From assembly GCA_903904685.1 (NCBI GenBank), contig CAIVDS010000026.1:124001-188000 (forward strand): 64,000 nt of DNA. The letters are read 5' to 3'. This document shows positions 29,468 to 38,482 of the stretch, in pieces. The translations under genes and the position numbers were made by a program. The notes under the pieces are model-generated. The model was not told the origin of the DNA, made no database searches, and saw only the letters and a list, made by a program, of their open reading frames with translations. The first letter of the stretch is position 1, and each line of letters starts with the position of its first letter. The stretch is from an uncultured Verrucomicrobiota bacterium (GTDB lineage Bacteria; Verrucomicrobiota; Verrucomicrobiia; Opitutales; Opitutaceae).

Positions 29468-32400
29468 TCACAGCGGTTGGACGCCAATGGTGCCGCCTAG
29501 GCTGGCGCGATAGCCGGGGCTTTGCATGCGGGCGAGTTCGGCGCGGGCGCGGGCGAGGCGGGGCTTCAATTGAAGGCGGGCGACCACCTCGGCGTAGAGC
29601 GGCTCGTCGAAGAGCGTTTGCAGGCTTTCCACATGGCGCGTCCAGAGAGCGGTGTCTCCTTGCTGTTTCGCATCGAGGCGCTGGCGATACCAGTCGCTGG
29701 CGAGGAGGGATTCGCGGGTGAAGAGCGCACGGATATCTGAGGAGTCGAGGCTTTTGCCTTCAAATTCGCCCTTGGCCATGATGGAGAGCAGGGCGCGCAG
29801 GGGCGCGCAGGCGAGGTCGATGCCGCCGTCGGCAAAATAACTTTCGGCGACGCGTTTGTGCGTCGTAACCATAGTGTCCATGCCTTCGGCGAAGACAGCC
29901 ATGTCCTGTAACTCGGGGCGGAGCATCTCGTCGGTGAAGATGACGTGCGGGTGGGTGAACACACGGCCGAAGTAAACGCGCGCGAAACGCGAGGTGATGC
30001 GGTAGCCGAGGCGGCTGGAAAGGACCTTTTTGCCATCGTGCTCGAGGTCGGTGCAGCGTTCGAGGCAGCCTTGGGCGATGAGGGCCTTGGCGCAGCGCTC
30101 GGCGGCGGTCATGCGCGAGAAGACCTCGGGGATGAGCAGCGAGACGTCGTGATCGACGCGGACCTTGGGCCCGACATAGCCGGCGGCGGAGACGAACACG
30201 TCGTGGCCGGTGAGAATGAGGCCGACGAGCGTGGCGTTAAGATCGATGATGGGCGGGAGGGCGTTGAACGGACCTTTGGTGAGCGCGCCTTCGCTGCCCG
30301 CACCGGTGGTTGAGGGCGACTTGCCGGTCATGGAGCTGATGAACTCCATAAAGAGTTCGGGCAGCTCAAGGAAATGGATGGGGTTGAACACGCAGAGCGG
30401 GCGGACGCCAGGCTCGGGCGGGTTGTTGCGGCGACCCGGGACGACGATATCGACGGGCGTGTGCAGCGGAGCGTCGGCTGCGAGCTGGCGGTGGAGGCGC
30501 TGGCCGAGGCGGGCGAGAGCGGTGGCGCGCGAGTTGGCGACATCGGGGCGCGCCTGGAGGTAGCGCGGGTTTTTGGTGGGCCTGCCATCCACGATGCGCG
30601 GGTGGGCGGAGGAGACGAAGTAAGCGGGCGACGAACCGGGTGCGGCGGCGCAGGCCTTGCGGATGAGGTCGCGCATCGGCTTGGTGAACATCGAGAATCC
30701 GACGGCATCTTCGCGCAACGCGAGGGCGTCGGCGGTGGTGAGCGGCTCGTAGTTGGAGATGAACGTGCCGGGCGTGGACAGGTCTGACTCGGCCTGGCGG
30801 TCGTAGCCGCGATGGATGGCGTCGTCGGGGCGCTGAAAGAGGAGGGCTTCGCAGTTCTGGACGAATTTCAACGACGCTCCCGGCGTCGTGGCCGGGATCT
30901 GGCAGCCGAGGGGCGAGAGCTTGACGGAGGCGGCGGGGGCGACGACGGAGGCGGTGATGTCGTCCTCCATCTGGACCTTGGCGGCGGGGTGGAAGTCGTG
31001 GCGGAGGCCGAAGACGCGCCAGGAACCGTCCTGCTCGTAGCCGACGCGCAGGGTGTTGACGACGAGCTTGCGGCCGTCGAGCCGGAGTTCGTTGCCCGGG
31101 AAGCCGTTGATGACGTCGACGGAGAAGTGGCTGCGCCAGTCGCCGTTCCACTCGGGCTTGTAGTGGCGCTTCACCACGAAAACGAGTTCCTTGACGTGCT
31201 GCGGGATGGAGCGAAGCCAGGTGTTGTAGGCCTCGGTGTATTCGACGCGCGACGGGGTGAGGAGCTTGATGACGCTGCCGAGCGTGCGCTTCTCGCTGAG
31301 GATCGGACGGTGGTCGGGGCTGATGCGCGCGGGGTCGATGAAGCGGGCGGAACAATCGCGGGAAAGCAGGGCGGCGACGGCGTCGAAGTCCTTTTCAAAA
31401 TCGGCGACGAAGACGGTGCCGGGCAGGATGGCGTCGGAGATGGCCTTGGATATCTCGGACTTGCCGCCGCCGGAGACGGTGCAGGGCTTGTGGCAGAGGA
31501 ATCCCTCGGCGACGGTGCCGACGAGACGCCACTGGGCGCGCTGGCCGCGGACGGGTTCCATGCGCACATGGTAGCCGCTGGGGCGAATGTAGGACTTGCC
31601 GGCGAGGAGCTTGATCTGGTGCGCCGTGCCGTCGACGGACTTCCACTTGATACTCTGGGTACGCAGGTCGAAGTGCGTGGCCTCGGGCACGAGCACGACG
31701 GCCGGGTCGGTGGCGTGGAAGGCGTGGCCCTCGGGCTGGAGGGTGAAGAGGCCGGGTTCGCGGGCAAGGACGGCGGCGACCGTGTAGTTGTCGGAAGCGT
31801 TGGCGTAACCGCCGAAATCCTCGCCCAGGTCGTAGCTGGGGAACACGAGGGCGCCGCCGGCGTGCTCCTCCTCAGCCGAGCCGTAGAGGTTGGCGGCGAA
31901 ACTGATCTGGGTCTTAACCTCTTTCTTGCAGTAGCCGTAGTAGTTGTCGGCGATGATGGTGACCATGACGCCGCGGGTGTCGCGGGCGCAGAGCTTGAAG
32001 GCGCTGCCGCCGTTGTAGAGCTCGTCCTCTTTTTTCCAGCACATGCCGTCGCGGCGCTGGCGCGGGGTGGCGAGGTCCCAGTGGGGGAGGCCGACGACGT
32101 GCTTGGGCACGGTTATCAAGTGCGAGGCGAGGATCACGCAGCCGGTGTGGCCGGTCCAGCCGTCGACATCGAGGGCGGCGTCGTTTTCGGAAAGGTAGGG
32201 GTCGCCGGCGTTGCCAAAGATGGCCTCGACGAAATCGAGGTTGGAAACGAGGGAGCCGGGCGCGAAAAAACGGACTTCCATGCGCTTCTCCTTGGTGAAG
32301 CCGGGGACGGCGGGCACGACGAGCGGCCGGAGCAAAAGAGAGACGAGGCACTCGGCCTGTTCCGGCAGGCCGGAGGTGTAGGGCAGGCGCAACAGGTCGC

Positions 32401-32902
32401 GTGGCGGACGGAGGGCGATGTCGAGCAGGCGAGCGAACGCGGTCTTGGGCACGGCGAGCTTGTCGTCTGGCACGGGCAGGCCGCCCTCGGCGATGTGGAA
32501 AACGCCCTGGGTGGTGCGGCGGTCCTTGGCGGGGTTGTGGAGGACGCCGTTGTGAAGGCGGTAGCTCTTGAGCAGGGGAGACTCGACGACGTCGCCATGG
32601 GCGGGAAGCGAGAGCTCGCGGGCGATGCCGGGCTGGTCGAGGACGAAGGTGCGGGCAGGCAGGCGGGGCGCGGAGACGGCGTTGCCGAGATAGGCGGCGA
32701 GAAAGGCCTGGATGCGCCCGTCAACCGGAGAAAGACGCTGTGAAAGCTGGCGGTCGATTTCGCGCTGGCGGGCGAAAAGGGGTGCGGCGATCTCGGCCCA
32801 ATCGGCGGACTGGTCGTCCTCCACCGGAGGGCAGCCGAGGAGCGCGAGACGGAGATTAATGGCGTGACGGAGACGTTCGGAAGAGGGCGTGGAGTTGTCC
32901 AT
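29468..32902 (-). CDS. Candidate PPi-type phosphoenolpyruvate carboxykinase (1144 aa)
   Basis: A very long cytosolic protein, 1144 residues, with no signal peptide or membrane segment. A P-loop-like PEPCK element lies at about 470-485 (CHKPCTVSGGGKSEIS), with nearby DGWTGHTGCVILASH (248-261) and DFEKDFDAVAALLS. Single-chain size near 1150 and this GGGKSE loop match the pyrophosphate-dependent PEPCKs described from Entamoeba and Propionibacterium (EC 4.1.1.38), which make PEP from oxaloacetate and PPi. I recognise this from memory, not from an alignment. An alternative is an uncharacterised large enzyme. The ATG at 32902 is preferred to a GTG six codons earlier. Confidence 0.6.
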   Translation of the reverse strand: MDNSTPSSERLRHAINLRLALLGCPPVEDDQSADWAEIAAPLFARQREIDRQLSQRLSPVDGRIQAFLAAYLGNAVSAPRLPARTFVLDQPGIARELSLPAHGDVVESPLLKSYRLHNGVLHNPAKDRRTTQGVFHIAEGGLPVPDDKLAVPKTAFARLLDIALRPPRDLLRLPYTSGLPEQAECLVSLLLRPLVVPAVPGFTKEKRMEVRFFAPGSLVSNLDFVEAIFGNAGDPYLSENDAALDVDGWTGHTGCVILASHLITVPKHVVGLPHWDLATPRQRRDGMCWKKEDELYNGGSAFKLCARDTRGVMVTIIADNYYGYCKKEVKTQISFAANLYGSAEEEHAGGALVFPSYDLGEDFGGYANASDNYTVAAVLAREPGLFTLQPEGHAFHATDPAVVLVPEATHFDLRTQSIKWKSVDGTAHQIKLLAGKSYIRPSGYHVRMEPVRGQRAQWRLVGTVAEGFLCHKPCTVSGGGKSEISKAISDAILPGTVFVADFEKDFDAVAALLSRDCSARFIDPARISPDHRPILSEKRTLGSVIKLLTPSRVEYTEAYNTWLRSIPQHVKELVFVVKRHYKPEWNGDWRSHFSVDVINGFPGNELRLDGRKLVVNTLRVGYEQDGSWRVFGLRHDFHPAAKVQMEDDITASVVAPAASVKLSPLGCQIPATTPGASLKFVQNCEALLFQRPDDAIHRGYDRQAESDLSTPGTFISNYEPLTTADALALREDAVGFSMFTKPMRDLIRKACAAAPGSSPAYFVSSAHPRIVDGRPTKNPRYLQARPDVANSRATALARLGQRLHRQLAADAPLHTPVDIVVPGRRNNPPEPGVRPLCVFNPIHFLELPELFMEFISSMTGKSPSTTGAGSEGALTKGPFNALPPIIDLNATLVGLILTGHDVFVSAAGYVGPKVRVDHDVSLLIPEVFSRMTAAERCAKALIAQGCLERCTDLEHDGKKVLSSRLGYRITSRFARVYFGRVFTHPHVIFTDEMLRPELQDMAVFAEGMDTMVTTHKRVAESYFADGGIDLACAPLRALLSIMAKGEFEGKSLDSSDIRALFTRESLLASDWYRQRLDAKQQGDTALWTRHVESLQTLFDEPLYAEVVARLQLKPRLARARAELARMQSPGYRASLGGTIGVQPL

Positions 32903-32999
32903 GATAAGGCGCAAAAGCACAGGCTAGAGCAAACGCCGCGCCGGGACAATGCATGGTTTGCAAAGATTCATGCATCTTTGGCCGAAGGGCGCGTGATTT

Positions 33000-33710
33000 T
33001 CAGCCGGCGATCAATTGCCAGAGGGCATGGAGGAGCTTCTGGCCATAAATGGCGAGGAGCGCAAAGAACACGCCGTTGAAGGCAAACGCCAGATAGCCGC
33101 CAAGGATGAACCAGCCGTCGCGTTCGAGCAAGCCGCCGGCCATGATTACGATGCAGAGTGCGGGAGGGAAGTTGGTGCCGGGCGGCAGGGGCAGCAGCAG
33201 AACAAAGGCGGCCACGAAAATGATGAAGGCGTGCAGCTGGGATAAAAAAGGCGATGCCGTGAGCCACAGCAGGCGCGGTTTCATCATCACTTCAAGGAGG
33301 CGCAGGATGCGGCGCGCACCGCCCAGCAGAGAGGGGAAAAACGTGTGAGGCAGTTTTTTGTCGAGCAGGCGGGCGGGCAGCCAAGGGGTTTGGCCGAGGG
33401 TGAGACGGGCGGCGATAATCGCGATCACCGTTCCAAGGATGGTGGAAAGTCCGGGCATCGGGATGGGCAGCAAAAAGGGCAGCGCCAGCAACAGCATGAG
33501 CAGGTTGTAGGCGCGATCTTGCAGAACCGTGATCACTTCACGGAGGGAGACTTCCCGCTTGTGAAACTCGATGATCAACCGTCCCAGCTCCTCCGAAAGC
33601 TTGCGCGGATGTGCGTAGGGGAAGGGCACGATGGCGCCGGACTCGTGCGGGAGGACGGGGCGCGCCGGAGGATTTTCGCCGGGGGGATCAGGTGCCGCGT
33701 CGGTTGCCAT
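33000..33710 (-). CDS. ExoD-like membrane protein
   Basis: A 236-residue membrane protein of the exopolysaccharide synthesis ExoD family. REVSLREVITVLQDRAYNLLMLLLALPFLLPIPMPGLSTILG is the family core, followed by further helices near KPRLLWLTASPFLSQLHAF, a long hydrophobic VAAFVLLLPLPPGTNFPPAL and the C-terminal helix. The exact role in surface polysaccharide is unclear even in model species. Its ATG at 33710 overlaps the end of queE by 23 bases, so queC-queE-exoD form one transcript. Confidence 0.85.
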   Translation of the reverse strand: MATDAAPDPPGENPPARPVLPHESGAIVPFPYAHPRKLSEELGRLIIEFHKREVSLREVITVLQDRAYNLLMLLLALPFLLPIPMPGLSTILGTVIAIIAARLTLGQTPWLPARLLDKKLPHTFFPSLLGGARRILRLLEVMMKPRLLWLTASPFLSQLHAFIIFVAAFVLLLPLPPGTNFPPALCIVIMAGGLLERDGWFILGGYLAFAFNGVFFALLAIYGQKLLHALWQLIAG

Positions 33711-34380
33711 AAAGCTCGATGTGCAGACGGTGAGCATACCGGTAACCACGGGTTTTGCAAAGTTCCGCCAGCCAGCGCGAGCGTTCGCGCATGCGATCGA
33801 GGGAGATCGCCTCGGGCATGAGGAGGACTTTGTGGCGTGGGATGTCGCGGTTGAGCATGGCGAGCAGCGTTTCCACCTCGTCAACATCGGCGGGGGCGGA
33901 GACGACGAATTTGAATTGGCAAGCGTAGGCGTCGATCCACGCACGTACGACCTCGGGTTGCCAGCGGATGGCTTCGTGTCGTTCGCGCCACGCGGCGGGC
34001 AGGCGGTCGTCGGGAAGAGAGTTGCGCAGCTTGGGCGACAGCGAGGCAAGGTCGCAGGCGATTCCGTCGGGCGCGATGGTGGCGGCGGTTTCGATGGTGA
34101 TGTGGCGGCCGTCGGCCTTCAGCGCAGAGGCAAGGTCGCGGATGTTTTTGGCGATCATCGGCTCGCCGCCGGTAAGCACGACATGGCGGGCGGGGTGGCG
34201 GCGAACCTCGGCGACGAGCGCCTCCACCGGGCGTTCGATGCCCTCAGGCTGCCAAGAGGCGTAGGGCGTGTCGCACCAGTTGCAACGGAGGTTGCAGCCT
34301 GAAGTGCGGATAAAGACGGACGGCACGCCGGTCAGCTCGCCTTCGCCTTGGATGGAGTAGAAGGTTTCGGAGATCAACAT
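33688..34380 (-). CDS. queE: 7-carboxy-7-deazaguanine synthase
   Basis: A 230-residue radical-SAM enzyme that makes the deazapurine ring in queuosine and 7-deazaguanine synthesis. The Fe-S motif CNLRCNWC (Cys29, 33, 36) follows FYSIQGEGELTGVPSVFIRTSG, and VLTGGEPM binds SAM. The ATG at 34380 opens the conserved domain. It overlaps queC by 7 bases upstream and exoD by 23 downstream. No queD is in the window. Confidence 0.95.
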   Translation of the reverse strand: MLISETFYSIQGEGELTGVPSVFIRTSGCNLRCNWCDTPYASWQPEGIERPVEALVAEVRRHPARHVVLTGGEPMIAKNIRDLASALKADGRHITIETAATIAPDGIACDLASLSPKLRNSLPDDRLPAAWRERHEAIRWQPEVVRAWIDAYACQFKFVVSAPADVDEVETLLAMLNRDIPRHKVLLMPEAISLDRMRERSRWLAELCKTRGYRYAHRLHIELYGNRRGT

Positions 34381-35063
34381 GGAAGGGGTCTCGTCGGCAG
34401 CGGGTCGGTGCTTTCGTAGACGGTGGGGTCGGGCGCGCCGGCCTCGATGAAGGCCTCGCGGCGCTCCACGCAGGTGCCGCATTTGCCGCAGTGAATCGCC
34501 CCGCCTTTGTAACACGACCAGGTGCGGGCGAAGTTCACTCCGAGTTTCGCGCCCTCGGCGGCGATCCGGCCCTTGGTGAAGCTGATGAATGGCCGCAGCA
34601 ACGCGATGCCGGCGTAGGTGCCCAGCCGCATGGCGTCACCCATCGCCTGCATGAACGCCTCTCGGCAATCGGGGTAAATCGCATGGTCGCCGCCGTGCGC
34701 CGCGATCACGAGAGCCTCGGCGCCCGCACTTTCGGCAAAGCCGGTGGCGATGGATAACATCACGGCGTTACGGAAAGGCACGACCGTCTGCTTCATGTTG
34801 GCGGCTTCGTAGTGGCCCTCTGGAATGTCACCGCCGGACGTGAGCAGATCGGAGGAGAACAGGCGGTTGACGAAATCCATCCGGACGATCTCGTGGCGCA
34901 CACCGAGCCGGTCGGCGTGCTCGGCGGCGAACGGCAGTTCGCGATGGTTGTGCTTCGCACCGTAATCAAAGCTCACCGCGGCCACGACGGTGTGGTGCGC
35001 CCGCGCCCAATGGAGCGCGGTCACCGAATCCATCCCGCCTGAGCAAAGCACGACAACCTTCAT
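34374..35063 (-). CDS. queC: 7-cyano-7-deazaguanine synthase
   Basis: A 229-residue ATP-dependent enzyme that converts 7-carboxy-7-deazaguanine to preQ0. The PP-loop is LCSGGMDSVTAL (residues 6-17), and the zinc site is CYKGGAIHCGKCGTC. SFDYGAKHNHRE and VPFRNAVMLSIA are conserved. Start at 35063. First gene of queC-queE-exoD. Confidence 0.96.
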   Translation of the reverse strand: MKVVVLCSGGMDSVTALHWARAHHTVVAAVSFDYGAKHNHRELPFAAEHADRLGVRHEIVRMDFVNRLFSSDLLTSGGDIPEGHYEAANMKQTVVPFRNAVMLSIATGFAESAGAEALVIAAHGGDHAIYPDCREAFMQAMGDAMRLGTYAGIALLRPFISFTKGRIAAEGAKLGVNFARTWSCYKGGAIHCGKCGTCVERREAFIEAGAPDPTVYESTDPLPTRPLPC

Positions 35064-35204
35064 GTCGCACAATGGCGTCGAAATGCGCCGCAAAGCGCAA
35101 AGCGAATCCGCGCCAATTCAGAGAATCCGTGGCCGGCGGCGGATTCGTATTGTATTAATTTCACGCTTCCTTCCTGCCCGCTTCGCCGTTTCCTTGGCGT
35201 CACA

Positions 35205-36317
35205 GTGCAAGATCATCCGCCCGCCTACACACTCATCGACCAGCCCGACCAGTTGCCCCCGTTTCTTGCCGCGCTCGACCGCGTTGACGAAGTGTCGCTC
35301 GATACCGAGGCGGACAATATGTTCCACTACCGCACACGGGTATGCCTGCTGCAGTTTCTGGTCGATGGAAGGGTCACTCTCATCGATGTGCTCGCGCCGC
35401 TGCCTCTGGGTCCCCTGTGGCAAAAGCTCGCTACCAAACACTTGGTGATGCACGGCAGCGATTTCGACATCCGACTGCTATGGGATCTCTGCCAGTTCCG
35501 CCCCAAGAGCCTTTTTGATACCATGCTGGCCGCCCAATTGCTCAACCACCAGCGCATCGGGTTGGCCGGTCTGTTGGAACAACACTTCGGCGTCATCCTC
35601 GACAAGGATGGTCAGAAAGCCAACTGGTCCAAGCGTCCTCTCACCAAGAAGCTTTTGGATTACGCCGCGCTCGACGTGTGGCATCTGCCTGCGCTGCGCG
35701 ACATTCTTACCCGTGAACTCGTCAAACTCGACCGCGTTGAATGGCTCGACCAGCAGTGTCGTCGCCAAATTGAGTCGGGGCTGACAGGATTCCCGCAGGA
35801 CGACGAAAACGACTGGCGTATCGGCCGGTCCGAGCGCCTGCGCGGGCGCGGCCTCGGCGTTCTTCATGCAATCTGGCATTGGCGTCAGGACTGGGCGCAG
35901 AAGCTCGATGTTCCGCCCTTCAAAGTGTGCGGTCAGGATCTGCTCATCGCCATCGCCGGTGCCGCCGAGGACGGTGATTCCGAGGAGGCGCTCTTTGCCA
36001 AAATCAATCTGGGCAAACGCCATGACCGGCTCGCGCCCACCCTCGGCAACGCCGTGCGCCAAGGTTTGGCCCGTGATCCGCAGACGTTGCCGCGCCGCCG
36101 CCGTTCCGATCTTGCCCCGCTGACCGTCGAGGAGGTTGCCTTGCAGGATCGCATCAAGGCCGAACGCGACCGTATCGCTGCTCAACTCCAACTCGAGCCC
36201 ACCCTGATCGCGAACCGCGCGCAACTTGCCCAGATCGCCCGTGCACCTGAAAAAATCGCCGACGTGCTCCTTCCCTGGCAGACTGACGTTTTGCGCAAAG
36301 AATCAGTTTTATTTTAA
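35205..36317 (+). CDS. rnd: Ribonuclease D
   Basis: A 370-residue 3'-5' exoribonuclease of the DEDDy group acting on tRNA and small RNA ends. Exo I is SLDTEADNMFH, Exo II includes HGSDFDIRLL, and Exo III YAALDVWHLPAL has the YxxxD pair. An HRDC-like part follows (LGVLHAIWHWRQDWAQKLDVP). It begins with a GTG at 35205; no ATG fits. Divergent from queC. Confidence 0.93.
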   Translation: MQDHPPAYTLIDQPDQLPPFLAALDRVDEVSLDTEADNMFHYRTRVCLLQFLVDGRVTLIDVLAPLPLGPLWQKLATKHLVMHGSDFDIRLLWDLCQFRPKSLFDTMLAAQLLNHQRIGLAGLLEQHFGVILDKDGQKANWSKRPLTKKLLDYAALDVWHLPALRDILTRELVKLDRVEWLDQQCRRQIESGLTGFPQDDENDWRIGRSERLRGRGLGVLHAIWHWRQDWAQKLDVPPFKVCGQDLLIAIAGAAEDGDSEEALFAKINLGKRHDRLAPTLGNAVRQGLARDPQTLPRRRRSDLAPLTVEEVALQDRIKAERDRIAAQLQLEPTLIANRAQLAQIARAPEKIADVLLPWQTDVLRKESVLF

Positions 36318-36371
36318 AGTTGATGAAAGGAGCACAGGTTGTTTTCTATTTTATCTTCCCCTTATCTATCC

Positions 36372-36689
36372 ATGAAAAAAACTGCCCCTTTAATTGTCGG
36401 TATCGCGCTTATTGCTCTGACTTCCGGCTGTGTGACTAACTCACGTGAAACCGGCCACCGGACGGCTATCTTGGACTTAAGTCCCTTAAGTCCGTCCCTC
36501 GGAGCTCTTGTCGATTACAAACGCGATTATCAGAGTGCTGGTTATATCTATGATCCGGCCGACGCCGGCCTGCTCGGCACTTCTGTTGTCACGAATAAGC
36601 CTGAGGGTGCGATGGCCGGTTATTCGGAAAATGTATACGGCTCAAAGTTGAACGTCCTTTTTGGGCTCTTTAAGTTTAATTGGCAGTAA
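36372..36689 (+). CDS. Small lipoprotein, function unknown
   Basis: A 105-residue exported lipoprotein. Signal peptide MKKTAPLIVGIALIALTSGC ends in a TSGC lipobox with Cys20, followed by Val. The rest (DLSPLSPSLGALVDYKRDYQSAGYIYDP, then KLNVLFGLFKFNW) shows no recognised domain. It is followed by a strong terminator. Confidence 0.7.
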   Translation: MKKTAPLIVGIALIALTSGCVTNSRETGHRTAILDLSPLSPSLGALVDYKRDYQSAGYIYDPADAGLLGTSVVTNKPEGAMAGYSENVYGSKLNVLFGLFKFNWQ

Positions 36690-36710
36690 ATCTAGCATTG
36701 TCGCTTTTTA

Positions 36711-36750
36711 AGCCCCGCGTTCGGCATGATGCCGCGCGGGGTTTTTCTTT
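36711..36750 (+). terminator. Rho-independent terminator after the small lipoprotein
   Basis: Stem ccccgcg (36713-36719) and cgcgggg (36735-36741), with an inner ggcat/atgcc pairing in the loop, then tttttcttt. Its presence rules out the longer oleC frame that would start at 36680. Confidence 0.85.
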
Positions 36751-36787
36751 GCCACGACGGGGCATTTCGCGAGTTTCTCCGCCACCT

Positions 36788-38482
36788 GTGACCTTGGACA
36801 ACGCCAACATCGCGCGCCATCTCTCCCTCATGGCTGCGCAACAGCCGCAAGCCGCCGCGCTCAAGGTGCCGCGCGGGCGCACGCGGGCCGGAGACATCGA
36901 CTACCTCGTGCTGTCTTTTGCCGGGCTGGCCGCCGAAGTCGCCGCCTGGCGCGTTGAGCTGGCGGCGCGAGGAGTCCGGCGGGGCGATCGCGTGCTGGTG
37001 ATGGTGCGCCAGGGACTGCCCTTGATCGCGGCGGCGTTTGCGCTGTTCGAACTGGCGGCCGTGCCGATCGTCATCGACCCGGGCATGGGGCTGAAAAATT
37101 TCCTCGCCTGCGTCGCCCGGTCGCGTCCGCGCGTGCTGCTCGGCATCCCGATCGCGCGCATCATCAGCCGCGTTTGCCGCAAAGCCTTTCGCACGGTCGA
37201 GGTGCGCGTCCCGGCCAGCGGCTCGGCCACGGCGCGGATGTCCTCCAAATCCGGATCGAATCGCCCGGTGTCCGAAATCGCCGTCAGCGCGGCCGACGAT
37301 CTGGCCGCCGTGCTGTTCACGAGCGGTTCCACCGGTTCGCCCAAGGGCGTGTGCTACACCCACGGCATGTTCGACGCGCAGGTGGAGATGATTCGCTCGA
37401 CCTATGACATCCGGCCCGGAGAGATCGACCTGCCGATGCTGCCGGTCTTCGCACTCTTCAATCCGGCGCTGGGCATGACGACCATCGTGCCGGAGATTGA
37501 TCCGAGCCGTCCTTCACAGGTCGATCCCGCGAAAATCATCCAGGCTATCCGCCAGGAAAACGTCACCAGTTCTTTCGGCTCGCCCACGCTCTGGCGGAAA
37601 ATCGCGGCACATTGCCACGCGCACCGCGTCACGTTGCCCACGATGAAGCGCGTGCTTTGCGCCGGAGCGCCCGTGCCGCCTGATTTATGGGAGCTCATGG
37701 AGCCGGTTTTATCGGGCGGACGGCTGCACAGTCCCTACGGCGCGACCGAAGCCCTGCCGGTCAGCACCATCGGTTCGCCGGAGGTGGTCGATGGAACCGC
37801 CATCGCCACTCAACGCGGCGCCGGCACCTGTGTCGGCCGGGTGCTTCCGGCCAACGAGGTCAAAATCATCGCCATCACGGACGGGCCGGTGGCGACGCTG
37901 GCGGATGCCCGCGAGCTGCCCTGCGGCCGGATCGGCGAGATCGTCGTGCGCGGCCCGACCGTCACACGGGAATACGATGCGTTGCCCGAGGCGACGGCCG
38001 CTGCGAAGATCCGCGACGCGGCCGGCGACATCTGGCACCGCATGGGCGATCTGGGTTACTTTGACGAACACGGCCGCCTCTGGTTTTGCGGACGCAAGGC
38101 CGAGCGGGTGGAGACGATGGCAGGTCCGCTTTACACGGAGCAGATCGAGCCGCTTTTCATGGCGCATCCCGAAGTGCGCCGTGTCGCGTTGATCGGCATC
38201 GGAATGCGGGGACGCGAGCGCGCGGCTCTCGTGATCGAACCGGTATCCAAGGATTCGATTCTCACGAGCGAAGGGTGTCGCCGGCTTTCGCGAGAGCTTC
38301 GGGCCATCACGATCAGGCATCCGCACACTGCCGGGATCAAATTGTTCTATTTCAGGAAAAATTTTCCGGTCGATGTGCGCCACAACGCCAAGATTCACCG
38401 CCTTGCCCTTGCGCGATGGGCGGCCAACGATGTCGGCTACGAATCCGACCCCAAACGGGATAACCTTGGCCTCCACTTTTGA
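36788..38482 (+). CDS. oleC: OleC-type beta-lactone synthetase (AMP-dependent)
   Basis: A ~564-residue acyl-adenylate enzyme. In olefin synthesis OleC turns a 2-alkyl-3-hydroxyalkanoic acid into a beta-lactone that loses CO2 to yield a long-chain alkene. Visible: the AMP-binding P-loop LFTSGSTGSPKGVCYTHGMF, PYGATEALPVSTIGS, MGDLGYFDEHGRLWFCGRK and the C-terminal region NFPVDVRHNAKIHR. The GTG at 36788 is used, because an intrinsic terminator lies in the upstream extension; an ATG at 36830 is the alternative. The oleD-type gene overlaps its 3' end. Confidence 0.85.
   Translation: MTLDNANIARHLSLMAAQQPQAAALKVPRGRTRAGDIDYLVLSFAGLAAEVAAWRVELAARGVRRGDRVLVMVRQGLPLIAAAFALFELAAVPIVIDPGMGLKNFLACVARSRPRVLLGIPIARIISRVCRKAFRTVEVRVPASGSATARMSSKSGSNRPVSEIAVSAADDLAAVLFTSGSTGSPKGVCYTHGMFDAQVEMIRSTYDIRPGEIDLPMLPVFALFNPALGMTTIVPEIDPSRPSQVDPAKIIQAIRQENVTSSFGSPTLWRKIAAHCHAHRVTLPTMKRVLCAGAPVPPDLWELMEPVLSGGRLHSPYGATEALPVSTIGSPEVVDGTAIATQRGAGTCVGRVLPANEVKIIAITDGPVATLADARELPCGRIGEIVVRGPTVTREYDALPEATAAAKIRDAAGDIWHRMGDLGYFDEHGRLWFCGRKAERVETMAGPLYTEQIEPLFMAHPEVRRVALIGIGMRGRERAALVIEPVSKDSILTSEGCRRLSRELRAITIRHPHTAGIKLFYFRKNFPVDVRHNAKIHRLALARWAANDVGYESDPKRDNLGLHF

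Noticed and set aside
30812-32743. 643-residue plus-strand open frame
   Set aside because: Antisense shadow of the 1144-residue minus gene; Gly/Val/Asp-rich with no motif.
36680-36787. Extended oleC start
   Set aside because: An intrinsic terminator for the preceding gene lies within it.
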